From Ottelia alismoides (lineage: Eukaryota; Streptophyta; Magnoliopsida; Alismatales; Hydrocharitaceae): a DNA stretch of 64,000 bases. Under the pieces are notes generated by a model, which did no database searches, was not told the DNA's origin, and saw only the letters and a list, made by a program, of their open reading frames with translations. This document shows positions 42,869-52,080 of this stretch, one piece after another; position 1 is the first letter of the stretch; the number at the start of each line of letters is the position of its first letter. Made by a program: the position numbers and the translations under genes. The stretch is from assembly GCA_037367405.1 (NCBI GenBank), contig JAZKJV010011400.1:6756501-6820500 (forward strand), read 5' to 3'.

Positions 42869-44635
42869 ATGACTTCCCACCATCCACCAACAGGTTTGAG
42901 TGATCATCAACTGGATGAATTGATCGGCCAGTGCGATCCTACGTCACCAACGCCCGATAACGCGTTTGTGGATCGACTGCGAGCTACGTTGCTCGACGAA
43001 ACTCAAGCTGAGCATGCGACCACTCCGGCTCGAGCAAACTGGCGTAGACAGTTCTCGAAAGTACTTGTTGCTTGTGGCATTGCTGCCGCTTTACTGATCG
43101 CCTTCATGATGCAATCGCCATCAAGTTGGGCTCAGGTTGAAGAGGCTCTTCAATCACGAGCCTGGATTCGCTTGCGAGCTAAAATGGATAACGGTGCAGT
43201 CAGCGAAAATTGGCTATCGATTCCACAGCAAAAATCTGCGTTTCGCGATGGACCAATGGCCCAGTACGTGGACATGCGTAGTGACCTGCAGTTCGATTAC
43301 GACGATTCTCGCGGCTCGATTGTTCGTGCCCCACTTCGCGCGGACAGTTGCTCAGTGCCGATCTTCGCTCTCTTTGAGCAGCTCATGCTGGGGCAGAATC
43401 CTAACGTGGATCAGGTCGATCATGCAAAGGTCGTTGATACTCGAAGCCGTACGGTTAGCGAGAATGGCAAGCAGTGGCTCGACATCGAATTGACACTCCA
43501 GCGCGGCACAAGCGAGTTGGACAACAAGCGGCTGGAGCGGCTTGAGTTTCGCGTCGATCCTACAACCAAGCTCCCGCAGACGATGATGCATTCCATCCTG
43601 GATGGTGGCCCGGGTTTACCCACAGATGCTCAGCGGAAAATCGTATTTGAAATGGACTATCCAGAACAAGGCCCGGCCGACATCTATGCACTGGGTATTC
43701 CTCGCGATACGAAACTAGATGACCGAGTCCCATCTGATGATGCCAACCGCGCACTGAAGGCCCTTGCTGCCTGTCGAAACGACTTCGATATGTATTATGC
43801 GATTGTGTTTCATCCCGCGAAGCCCGACCAGCCCTTCAACGCTTTGTGGCCCGAGCGAGTTGTCTGGCGTCGTGGCAATCAAGTCCGCGTTGAAAAGTGC
43901 TTTCCGGTTGAAGACTGTTCTCCGTATTCGGATAAGCCTGAGGGGATCAGCGATCTGACTTGGTGGAAGGATCAGCTAGATAAACACTTCCGACTCGGGC
44001 CCAGCGTCGTGTGTGATGGAAAGACCAGCTATCGAGCCGAGTATTCAGGAACAATCGAAAAAGGGCAGTATCGTGTCAGTGCGTGGAAACCACTGGCGTC
44101 AATTCAGAAGGGTGAATCTCTCCGGAGTTATCATCTGGGCCCTGAAAGCCATGTACTGCCTGAGTTCTTTGTTTATCCTGACGTCGGAGCGGGGCCAACC
44201 ACTACCGTCCAGCTTGAGCCCGCCGTGACGCCCGAACTGCCGCGTGGATCGTTGTTGACCTACGCTCTGACGATATCACAACCTCAAGCCTATCATCGCT
44301 CGAGGTATTGGCTGGACGGTGATCGCGGTTACATTGCGACTCGGATGGTACTCGACCAATTGGAAGGACCGAACGGACAGGGCGATGGATTATCCGCAGT
44401 CCAGTCAAATGGAACCGGCTACGCCGTGGAAAATCAATACTCGATGCGGAACTTCCAGCGTAGCCCGAAGGGGTTCTGGTATCCGACATTGGTGATTCGT
44501 GAATCCCGAACCGTAGATCCAAAGCAACCCGATAGCGAGCCCAAGGTTGAAAGGTCTTCAACATCCTTCCTCATCGATTTCGAGGCTGAGATGTCCGATT
44601 CGCTCTTCACTGCGAAAGATCGGCAGGCACCTTGA
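42869..44635 (+). CDS. Putative membrane anti-sigma factor with large exported domain
   Basis: 588 residues from the ATG at 42869. Residues 1-60 are cytoplasmic (LSDHQLDELIGQCDP...FVDRLRATLLDE), a membrane helix lies at about 71-88 (VLVACGIAAALLIAFMM), and the remaining 500 residues are outside with no domain I recognise. Position directly after a sigma gene supports the role. An in-frame start at 42839 overlaps the sigma gene and is less likely. Confidence 0.68.
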   Translation: MTSHHPPTGLSDHQLDELIGQCDPTSPTPDNAFVDRLRATLLDETQAEHATTPARANWRRQFSKVLVACGIAAALLIAFMMQSPSSWAQVEEALQSRAWIRLRAKMDNGAVSENWLSIPQQKSAFRDGPMAQYVDMRSDLQFDYDDSRGSIVRAPLRADSCSVPIFALFEQLMLGQNPNVDQVDHAKVVDTRSRTVSENGKQWLDIELTLQRGTSELDNKRLERLEFRVDPTTKLPQTMMHSILDGGPGLPTDAQRKIVFEMDYPEQGPADIYALGIPRDTKLDDRVPSDDANRALKALAACRNDFDMYYAIVFHPAKPDQPFNALWPERVVWRRGNQVRVEKCFPVEDCSPYSDKPEGISDLTWWKDQLDKHFRLGPSVVCDGKTSYRAEYSGTIEKGQYRVSAWKPLASIQKGESLRSYHLGPESHVLPEFFVYPDVGAGPTTTVQLEPAVTPELPRGSLLTYALTISQPQAYHRSRYWLDGDRGYIATRMVLDQLEGPNGQGDGLSAVQSNGTGYAVENQYSMRNFQRSPKGFWYPTLVIRESRTVDPKQPDSEPKVERSSTSFLIDFEAEMSDSLFTAKDRQAP

Positions 44636-44639
44636 CTGG

Positions 44640-45266
44640 TTGGACAGCGCCACATGGCAAACTGGGTATCCGTCGATAGATATCCGTTCAGGCCGCCGAC
44701 TGCTAACGCTTCGAGGCGGAGAGAGTTTACGGAGGCAGTTCGATAAGCCGATTGAGTTGAGCCCAGGCTAAACAATCTTTGTGAGTCTGTTGATCGGTCG
44801 ACAGGTGTCCGAAGCTGAGTCTTCTGAGGAGCAGTCTACTTTCAACAGCAAGGACGATGAACAATTTGCCGCGCTACAAATTGCTCTTGAACCCTACTCC
44901 GCGTCACCAAGATTCACCAGAAGCCCTTTGGTCTCTTTTGGCGTCAGGTCCGACCAGCGATTGTTTCTGAGTAACTCGGGCTTGATTGACGCAACGGCAA
45001 CGTCGCTAGCTGTCGGCGAGCCGCATCTGTTTGTATTCATGTACAAAATGGAATCAAACTCCACCATCGCGAACTTACGAGTCTACCGAGCCAATGAGCT
45101 GGTCGATGAAGCTCAGCCGTCCATTTGGACGGTTTACGGAACAGCAGCGACCGGGCCCAAGACGTTTGCGTCCATTCGACTTTCGCTGGACACTCGTGCA
45201 GTCGCTCAAATCGATGAATTGCGAATCAGCGATTCCTGGAACGCCGCCGTCGACCTCGCCAATTGA
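44640..45266 (+). pseudogene. LamG/FecR-like protein, C-terminal remnant with an in-frame stop
   Basis: One frame reads SGRRLLTLRGGESLRRQFDK, PIELSPG, TAA (44769-44771), then TIFVSLLIGRQ... and ends AQIDELRISDSWNAAVDLAN. The ending DELRIS-W is typical of concanavalin/LamG-like planctomycete proteins that follow FecR domains. The 5' part is missing: the frame begins right after the previous gene. A GTG at 44781 could restart translation, but the product would lack the first strands. Confidence 0.6.
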
Positions 45267-45361
45267 TTACCGAGACTAACTATAATTGACGGGATAGTCA
45301 GCAGACATTGCTTCGTCTCTCGGACTTCCTTCTGACCCCATTTCGAGTTTCCAAACGTTGC

Positions 45362-46351
45362 ATGGCCAAGCCTCTCTCTTTTCCAACTCAACTTTACTAC
45401 GTCGCACGTATGCTAGGCGCTTTCGCTGGGGCATCCGTCGCTCGGTGGTCTCCTCGCCCTGCGTTGCCGTTGCCACAAGCTCCCTCCGCTTTTGAACTTG
45501 GCAATGGAGTTACACTTTGGCACCTACCTGTCGGTGTGGTGCGAGTGCGAGAGTGGCATCGTGAATTGCCACAAGAGCTGTCCGATGTGGATGATGCGAT
45601 TCGTTTCCCCGTGATGATGTCGAACACAAGCGTTACCGATTGGCTTGATTGCACAGCTTGGTTAATTGATCATCCCGAACGTCGTATTCTAGTGGACACA
45701 GGCGAGTCCATCGGTTTCGGTACGTCGGCATATTTTGAAGGCGTACCCAAAACTCTGGCAAAGGGTTATCCGAAGATCATCGATGCAACTGCGGCAGTCG
45801 GAAACGATCTTACCCACGCGTTAGCAGTCGCCGGACTAACCCCCGCCGACATTGATCTTTGCGTTTTGACACACACGCATTCCGACCACATCGGCAACAT
45901 AGACCAGCTTGGCCATTCCACGCCACTCCTGGTCTCGCCTGAAGAGCTCACACCCACATCACGAGGCGGTAGGCTATTGGCGAGGCTACCAAAGGGAGGT
46001 CGCGTACAGACAACAACACTGTCTGAGCCGCACGAAGTCTTTGGTATTGTCATGCCATTGACCGAACGCAAAGATCTCTTCGTTATCTCGACGCCTGGGC
46101 ATACAGTCGGTCATCAAAGTGTCGTGATCGACCTTGGAGAACAGCAAGTTATAATCGCTGGAGACGCCGCCTTCGATGACCAACAAGTGCGAAGCAAAAC
46201 TATACCTGGAATCGTCGAGAACCGCCAACTTACGCTTCAAACCTATCAGGTTCTTCTTCGTGCTCAGCAGAAGAAGCCAACGCTTAATCTTTTCACCCAT
46301 GATGCCACTAACCGAGACAAGCTGGCAGAGTTCAGTCGGCCGCTCCAGTGA
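45362..46351 (+). CDS. Metallo-beta-lactamase-fold hydrolase (lactonase-like)
   Basis: 329 residues from the ATG at 45362 (an earlier TTG at 45308 exists). The zinc motif HTHSDH lies in LCVLTHTHSDHIGN, with GHTVGH and the bridging Asp in AGDAAFD further on. This is the layout of N-acyl-homoserine lactonase/glyoxalase II-like enzymes. The N-terminus may be a poor export signal (AGASVARWS). The substrate is unknown. Confidence 0.85.
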   Translation: MAKPLSFPTQLYYVARMLGAFAGASVARWSPRPALPLPQAPSAFELGNGVTLWHLPVGVVRVREWHRELPQELSDVDDAIRFPVMMSNTSVTDWLDCTAWLIDHPERRILVDTGESIGFGTSAYFEGVPKTLAKGYPKIIDATAAVGNDLTHALAVAGLTPADIDLCVLTHTHSDHIGNIDQLGHSTPLLVSPEELTPTSRGGRLLARLPKGGRVQTTTLSEPHEVFGIVMPLTERKDLFVISTPGHTVGHQSVVIDLGEQQVIIAGDAAFDDQQVRSKTIPGIVENRQLTLQTYQVLLRAQQKKPTLNLFTHDATNRDKLAEFSRPLQ

Positions 46352-46513
46352 ATCTCAAGTTCATTCAAGCTAAAGGCTTAACAGTTTGACGTGCCTCTTG
46401 CCCAACCGATCAAAGCCTTCACGCAGCGATTCATTCAGATGAGCGCGTTGCAAACGAGTTCGTAAGCACCAGGTATTACCAAGTAATCTTCGACTTTCCC
46501 GATTGAAGTGCGT

Positions 46514-46720
46514 TCAATGAAGTTGCGAAGCTGATTGAACTTGCCATTGAGCCCGAGCCAATCGATCTTGGCTCGTCCACCCAGGGATCGACTCTTTGTC
46601 GGTGATCAGGCGCAGTACGCTGTAACTCGATGCCGCCCGAAAAGTTGCATAACGTGTGGACATCGCGTACATGACACTGCCGAGACTGAACAAGTAAATG
46701 ACTGGCTTATAGACAGTCAT
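46514..46720 (-). pseudogene. Ser/Thr protein kinase remnant
   Basis: IYLFSLGSVMYAMSTRYATF and SYSVLRLITDKESIPGW correspond to subdomains IX-X of planctomycete kinases (compare DLFSLGSVLYALCTGRPPYL in the intact kinase at 59.4-61.6 kb). The APE and HRD regions are absent. Only about 50 codons are recognisable. Confidence 0.6.
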
Positions 46721-46767
46721 AAACTGTGACCACGCGAGCGCGTCCTGCGGATCACGTATCCGGAATA

Positions 46768-46974
46768 TCAGACTTTCGCTCGTTTCCGGCCACTGTCAAG
46801 AAAGACCAATCCTGCTGCAGTACCAGTCCGTTTGTTCCCATCAACGAATGGATGGCTCATCACTATCTGGAACAGGTGCGCTTGGAAACGACAGTCCGTA
46901 CGCTGCAGATCGCCGTAGTGTTTGGCGCGGCGATAATAAGATAACTGGATTTGATGCGCCCACGTTTCAGGCAA
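46768..46974 (-). pseudogene. Fic/Doc-family protein remnant
   Basis: SHPFVDGNKRTGTAAGLVFL is the Fic/Doc signature HPFxxGNKRTG, followed by the usual hydrophobic helix. The rest of the fold is not recognisable, the start is doubtful and no antitoxin gene is next to it. Doc proteins are toxins of type II systems; this copy is a fragment. Confidence 0.65.
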
Positions 46975-48500
46975 TTCACCAATCTGTCATCAAGGACAAA
47001 ACTGGTGTCTACGCCGGCGACCATCTGATTGAAAACGCTGACCCTAAGTCTTTCCTCAAAGTAGCGGACCTCGATACGTCCTTGTCAGCCCTCCTAGCGG
47101 ATGAACATCAGTACTACGTCTTTCTGCCATATTACGGCGACGTCTATCAGGTCACTTCGACCGCCAGTTCGCTGAATGTCAGGCGTTCGATCTGGGCACC
47201 AGGAATCAAGCAAAAAGATCCAATCGCAATCGCGACCGCAGAACTGGGAGAGACCGGTTGGAAAAATCTGAATATCGTGGCAGACCCAGCGATCAACACG
47301 GCGCAGTTGAACGATCGAGAAACGCACCTGTTGCAACTCTTTACGGCCCCGTTTATCAAGGCCTGGGAGATTATTCGCGAAAGAAAGGTCCAGAATAGTT
47401 CGGTCGCACAGACGACTCCCGCAAAACAGGTGCCACAAGATGACCAGACTGAAAAAGAAAAACGATCAAGCGAAGGTTGGCAGTCGGATATCGTCGCCAT
47501 TGATACGTATCTTGCGGAGCTTGTCGGCAAGGCGAAAGTCCCCGATAAGCCATCGCTGGAAAAGCGAGTCACAGTAATGCCCGGAAGCGAAGAATTAAAT
47601 TCGGAAGTTCTGCCCGTTACGGATGGTGCTGGCGGATTTGTCGACCTGTCTCCAGCCGAAGATACCGTTCAGTTTCAAGTGAACAATGCGTTGAAGTGGC
47701 AAAAGGTAAAGTGGGAATTTGAATTGGCACTCGACGTAGATGTTGCCTTTAATGGTGTGGCCCAGCTTCAACCGAAAGTCGCCGCAAACCAGAACGCACA
47801 ACCATTTCTCGCAGCGATTATGCTCAAGACAACTAATCAACTCGACTTCAAGGCTGGAGATATCGTAAAACTGGAGGCGACGATTGGGGACGCGTCTCAA
47901 AACAGAGGACTCGCCGCGCTCTTTGCTCCGGCTGGCCCCGTCGCGATTTACCATCTAGACTCAACGACTCATCCTGTTTTTTGGTTGGGCTTTAAAGACG
48001 TCAAACTTTCGGGGCCGACTGGAAGGACGGCGGCCCTACGGCCTAATCCTGAAGTTACTGCTTTGGCGAAGGACTTACTCCAGGCTTGCATGGTTTACGA
48101 TGAAAAGAAGCTGAAACAACTTTACGCTGCCGAGGTGCAATTGCTACCAGGAAACCGCATTTTCTCTTTTGGGCTTGAAGTCCCCGGGAAAATGAGCGAA
48201 TACGGGGTGCCGGTGAAGCGTGCTGAAATGCTCGTGGCACTCAAAAATCAGGCCGCACGAGATTCCATACCGGCTTTTGTTGCTGGCACGATCGTCAGCA
48301 CGTTTCAAATCGAGCAGTTGGATGTCGCGGAGGGTGACTACGTAACGGAACCGAATCAGCAGAGCGAATCTTTGTACCGATCGTTGCGATTCAAGATCGC
48401 TGATAACGATGTCTTGCTGAAGGTCTCTGTTCCCGGCGCGTTCAGGTTCGTTCAAATGCGCAAATTAGATGATCAATGGAAAGTCATTGCCGAATACTAG
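46848..48500 (+). CDS. Hypothetical protein with DKNYY-like N-terminus, probably 5'-truncated
   Basis: Up to 550 codons. The first about 30 are antisense to the Fic/Doc remnant and are not credible. Recognisable protein begins near 46940 (FDAPTFQAIHQSVIKDKTGVYAGDHLIENADPKSF), which resembles DKNYY-type repeats (residue-named family of surface proteins). The middle (about 240-400) is beta-rich. The last 150 residues (ALAKDLLQACMVYDEKKLKQ ... VQMRKLDDQWKVIAEY) resemble an NTF2-like domain. No signal peptide remains. It was probably fused to older debris by a deletion. Confidence 0.5.
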   Translation: MDGSSLSGTGALGNDSPYAADRRSVWRGDNKITGFDAPTFQAIHQSVIKDKTGVYAGDHLIENADPKSFLKVADLDTSLSALLADEHQYYVFLPYYGDVYQVTSTASSLNVRRSIWAPGIKQKDPIAIATAELGETGWKNLNIVADPAINTAQLNDRETHLLQLFTAPFIKAWEIIRERKVQNSSVAQTTPAKQVPQDDQTEKEKRSSEGWQSDIVAIDTYLAELVGKAKVPDKPSLEKRVTVMPGSEELNSEVLPVTDGAGGFVDLSPAEDTVQFQVNNALKWQKVKWEFELALDVDVAFNGVAQLQPKVAANQNAQPFLAAIMLKTTNQLDFKAGDIVKLEATIGDASQNRGLAALFAPAGPVAIYHLDSTTHPVFWLGFKDVKLSGPTGRTAALRPNPEVTALAKDLLQACMVYDEKKLKQLYAAEVQLLPGNRIFSFGLEVPGKMSEYGVPVKRAEMLVALKNQAARDSIPAFVAGTIVSTFQIEQLDVAEGDYVTEPNQQSESLYRSLRFKIADNDVLLKVSVPGAFRFVQMRKLDDQWKVIAEY

Positions 48501-48562
48501 GCCCGGCCAATTTTCCAGTCATCATAGCGGTTATGAAGCTCGCCGCTACTGACCTCCGAGGC

Positions 48563-48592
48563 CGTGAGTTCGAATCCTTACTGTCAAAAAAA
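48563..48592 (+). other. tRNA T-arm-like fragment
   Basis: GTGAG-TTCGAATC-CTTAC forms a 5-bp stem with the TTCGAAT loop of tRNAs, followed by TGTCAAAA. No matching acceptor, D-arm or anticodon arm is present upstream, so this is at most a tRNA 3' remnant, such as an old attachment site. Confidence 0.35.
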
Positions 48593-48716
48593 TCATCCTC
48601 CATTTTGCGTGAAACAAACATTTTTTGAATCCGCGAACTTTATTTCCGCGAACTCATTCAAGTAACACACTTTGGGGTCAAGCAGAAATGCAATATTACC
48701 AAACGGAACCACAAAT

Positions 48717-50753
48717 ATGAGAACACTAGCGAAAACGCTCGCTGTATTCGTTACTATGGCAGGCCTCGCAACGGCACATGAAAGCGCAGTTGAGTCACCA
48801 GGCGTCAATTCCGCTGTTGCTCCAAGTCAACAGGCTTACGCAAAGCTCAAGGGAAACCGAGCCGGCGAGGAGCGTGAGTTCGAGATCGCTCCCGGCGTAA
48901 AGATGACCTTCTGCTGGTGCCCGGCGGGTGAGTTCATGATGGGGAGCCCGCCCTCCGAGACGGGCAGGGAAGCCAGAGAAGATCAGGCCAAAGTCACCCT
49001 GAGCAAGGGCTTTTGGATCTCAAAAACCGAAGTGACCCAGGCGCAGTTTGCGGCGGTGACGGGCAGCAATCCACTGGAGGGTCGAGGCCCCTACGGCTTG
49101 CCTTTCTCAGATAAGAATAAAGGTCCCAATTTCCCCATGGTGGGCGTCAGTTGGGACGACGCTCAGCTGTTTATGGAAAAGCTGAATGCCACGCTTGGGA
49201 GCGAGGATGGCGGAAAGATGTCTTTGCCGACCGAAGCGCAGTATGAATACGCGGCGCGAGCGGGTGAGACCGGAATGTACCCCGGAGGCAGTCTTGATGA
49301 GGTAGCGTGGCACGACGGAAACAGCGGCGGTTATCTGAAGCCAGTAGGCACGAAGAAGCCGAATGCCTGGGGCCTGCACGACATGAACGGGAGTACCTGG
49401 GAGTGGGTTCAGGATTGTTACTACGTGGAATTGCCGGGCGGAACGGATCCGATTGCGAAGGAAACAGGTCCTGATCGCGTGATCCGGGGCGGCTGCTGGT
49501 TCAAGGAAGCCACTCGCTGCAGACTGGCGACCCGTAGCTATCGGTGGCAGGGGGCGAGTGAATGCTTCAGTATCGGGTTCCGGATTGTTCGTAATAGCTG
49601 GCCGCTTGAGGTTTCCAGGGCAGCCATCGACCCAGAGATCAGAGGTCAAAACGTCACCAAGGTCTCCTACCAGAGCTCATCTGCTGAGCAGTCGTTCGAG
49701 CAAACCGGTCCGAAACGCTGGATGAGCGGAGAAATCGTCTACGACGAGGTGAAACGGAACGAGTGGCACGTTCATCTGAAACGGGCCTCTGCGGTAGACG
49801 AGCGAGTGCAAATCGACCTCTCCCAGATGACGGTTCATTTTCGCGGTCAGGGGCCGAAAGAGGTCCTCCCGATCTTGAGTGCGTCAAAACAGCTTTCCTC
49901 CGCAGCCGAGGCGGCGGTGGAGAAAGCTCGTCTGAGCAGTGCTGAATCCTTAGAGGAAAAAGAGGATCGTGGAATCACTAACAGCTTGGGTATGATGCTA
50001 GTGCCGATCGGTAAGGGGAAATTTCAGATGGGCTCGGGGGTTCAAGAAGAGGGTTACCGCTTTAAGGAACCTCGGCACGAAGTCAGACTCACTCGGGACT
50101 ACTACCTGGGCGCTTTCGAGGTGACTCAGGCCCAGTATTCAAAGCTGATGGGCAACAACCCGAGTAAATTTCAAGGAGACATGATCGCTAACGTTGATAG
50201 CTCGAATCATCCCGTCGATCAGGTTTCGTGGGAGGACGCTGTCGAATTCTGCAAGAGACTGTCGGAGCTGCCCGAGGAGAAGGCGGCTGGTCGTGTTTAC
50301 CGCCTTCCGACGGAGGCGGAGTGGGAGTACGCCTGTCGTGCTGGCAGCAACGCGCCGTTCTCGTTTGGCGGGTTGGAACTGTCTGATGATCACGGTTGGT
50401 TCAGTTCGAACAGTCAAGGCACAACGCATCCGGTCGGCAAGAAGGATCCGAACGCCTGGGGTCTGCATGATATGCATGGCAATGTGAATGAGTGGTGCAG
50501 CGACTGGGCAGGCGATTACCCGGAGGGTGCGGTCAGAGATCCCGCCGGCCCACAGCAGGGGGATTTCCGTATGTTTCGTGGTGGCAATTGGATGTTTGAT
50601 GCCGTGGTCTTCAAATCGGGGGGCCGGAGTAATGGTTTCCCTCCAGACACTCGCTCCGACTACATCGGCTTCCGCGTTGCTTTGAGCTCCCCAGAAATCC
50701 CCGTGGATTCGGAGCCGTCGCAAGACAAGTCAAATGGAGCCGGGACGAAATGA
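48717..50753 (+). CDS. Secreted protein with two SUMF1 (formylglycine-generating-enzyme-like) domains
   Basis: 678 residues from the ATG at 48717, with signal peptide 1-21. SUMF1 domain 1 (about 45-300): WCPAGEFMMGSPPSE, SKTEVTQAQFAAV, LPTEAQYEYAARAG, NAWGLHDMNGSTWEWVQD, RGGCWFKEA. Domain 2 (about 420-670): LVPIGKGKFQMGS, LPTEAEWEYACRAG, NAWGLHDMHGNVNEWCSDW, FRGGNWMF. The C-x4-C copper site of true FGE is not seen in either, so sulfatase activation is doubtful. A linker of about 110 residues joins them. Confidence 0.85.
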   Translation: MRTLAKTLAVFVTMAGLATAHESAVESPGVNSAVAPSQQAYAKLKGNRAGEEREFEIAPGVKMTFCWCPAGEFMMGSPPSETGREAREDQAKVTLSKGFWISKTEVTQAQFAAVTGSNPLEGRGPYGLPFSDKNKGPNFPMVGVSWDDAQLFMEKLNATLGSEDGGKMSLPTEAQYEYAARAGETGMYPGGSLDEVAWHDGNSGGYLKPVGTKKPNAWGLHDMNGSTWEWVQDCYYVELPGGTDPIAKETGPDRVIRGGCWFKEATRCRLATRSYRWQGASECFSIGFRIVRNSWPLEVSRAAIDPEIRGQNVTKVSYQSSSAEQSFEQTGPKRWMSGEIVYDEVKRNEWHVHLKRASAVDERVQIDLSQMTVHFRGQGPKEVLPILSASKQLSSAAEAAVEKARLSSAESLEEKEDRGITNSLGMMLVPIGKGKFQMGSGVQEEGYRFKEPRHEVRLTRDYYLGAFEVTQAQYSKLMGNNPSKFQGDMIANVDSSNHPVDQVSWEDAVEFCKRLSELPEEKAAGRVYRLPTEAEWEYACRAGSNAPFSFGGLELSDDHGWFSSNSQGTTHPVGKKDPNAWGLHDMHGNVNEWCSDWAGDYPEGAVRDPAGPQQGDFRMFRGGNWMFDAVVFKSGGRSNGFPPDTRSDYIGFRVALSSPEIPVDSEPSQDKSNGAGTK

Positions 50754-51012
50754 TCCGATTGCCTAAGCGAAACAAGGTTTTCGGTAGCACAGAGTACCAA
50801 CATGATGCAACCGCTTGCGGGCAGTCGACACCGCTTTGGCTGCTTCACAAATCGTGAACTTCCTAGCGGTACAGCTCGATCGAACTCGGATGAAGGCCAA
50901 CAGCCAGGACAGCAGCGATCCGGTCGCGGCGCTGGCTGATCGAGAGATCCGAGAACGATAGATTGGACATGGCATATCCCACCAGATTTAAAAAGTACGA
51001 GCTGGAAACAAT

Positions 51013-51390
51013 TCAGCTCACTTCCGATTGTTTCTCTCGCTGCTTTGCGCGATTCTGTGCGCGTCGCTCACGAGCCTCTTCCAGCTTACGATCACGCCCG
51101 TCAAAGATGGCTTGCTGACGACCTTCGAGCGTGTCCTTGGGAGTGACATAACCCAACGCACTGTGAAGCCGTCGCTCGTTGTATTCCGCGACGTAGTGCC
51201 CCGCAATCCGTTTCGCATCTTCCAGACTCAGTGGCACTCCAGGGCGAATGCATTCGCCCTGGAGTGATTTATGAAATCGCTCGATCTTACCATTGCTCTG
51301 TGGATAGGAGGGACTGGTGCGTACGTGCGTCATACCGCTGATGCGTATGAACTCCTTGAAGTCTTTCGCAATGAACTGTGGGCCGTTAAG
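51013..51390 (-). pseudogene. IS3 orfB 3' fragment (copy D)
   Basis: From about 51390 the frame NGPQFIAKDFKEFIRISGMT to EKQSEVS matches the last 125 residues of copy A orfB with about 90 percent identity (e.g. SPSYPQSNG for SPFYPQSNG). The 5' two thirds and the end of the IS are missing. Confidence 0.85.
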
Positions 51391-51440
51391 GGTCGATGAT
51401 TCGGCCTCCACGGAGAGAACTGCGAGGGAAACAACTCTTT

Positions 51441-51572
51441 ATGTTCCGTGTACTGCTTACCATTATCGCAGCCATCATCATGGCATTGATCATCTACACG
51501 TTAACGCTCGACAAGATCTATGCGATCGCGTTGCTGAAACTGATCGGTGCTCCTGTCTTGCCTCTGATGTAA
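51441..51572 (+). CDS. Small hydrophobic protein, doubtful
   Basis: 43 codons encoding one strongly hydrophobic helix (MFRVLLTIIAAIIMALIIYT...). It lies between an IS3 fragment and a DUF1559 remnant and overlaps the latter on the other strand. GAGGG at 51424-51428 is too far upstream to be a convincing ribosome site. It may be the start of a broken membrane-protein gene. Confidence 0.3.
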   Translation: MFRVLLTIIAAIIMALIIYTLTLDKIYAIALLKLIGAPVLPLM

Positions 51573-51950
51573 ATGTCGGGACGCCCAGCTACCTCGCCGA
51601 CAACAATCGTATTGGAGAGACCATCGAGTATCTCTTGAAAGTTCGTCTGCTTTGGAGCCGTGTAAGATCTGTCTTGATTGACGGATTTACCTTTTACATG
51701 CCTCGGCAAACCCCAGACACCCTGTTCCACCTGGATATTGCTCAGCATCACACCAGTGGATTCGGTACCCAATGCCATTCCACCGACTGCTACATAGTCA
51801 CTTCGACCAGCAACGCCAATTTCGTCGTTTGGTGCATACTTGTTACCAGCAGTTCCTACTTAGCCAAAATCAGCAATCTCGACTGTACCAGTCTGTCCTT
51901 GTTTAGTTCTTACTTTTCGTGGTACTTGGCCAAGGCCAAATAGATCTGGT
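51518..51950 (-). pseudogene. DUF1559 (planctomycete type IV pilin-like) remnant
   Basis: The frame contains GRSDYVAVGGMALGTESTGV and NFQEILDGLSNTIVVGEVAGRPDIYIRG, the hallmarks of the DUF1559 C-terminal part (DGxSNTIxVGE). The pilin-like N-terminal helix is missing, an in-frame TAA lies near 51863, and the end is replaced by unrelated codons. DUF1559 proteins are abundant in planctomycetes. Confidence 0.75.
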
Positions 51951-52029
51951 AATTCTTCCTTCTTGGTCTTCTTCAACTACTTTTAAGTAGTGGTACGGCC
52001 CAGAGTGGGCTGAGAAAGAAAGTGCCCGA

Positions 52030-52066
52030 GGGGTCATTAGCAGTGACTTCCTCGGGCTTCCCGTTG
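52030..52066. terminator. Terminator-like hairpin
   Basis: GCCCGAGG and CCTCGGGC flank an inner stem GTCA/TGAC. There is no long T run. It lies between the DUF1559 remnant and the IS21 genes and may insulate the element. Confidence 0.4.
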
Positions 52067-52080
52067 GGACTCAACCTCCC

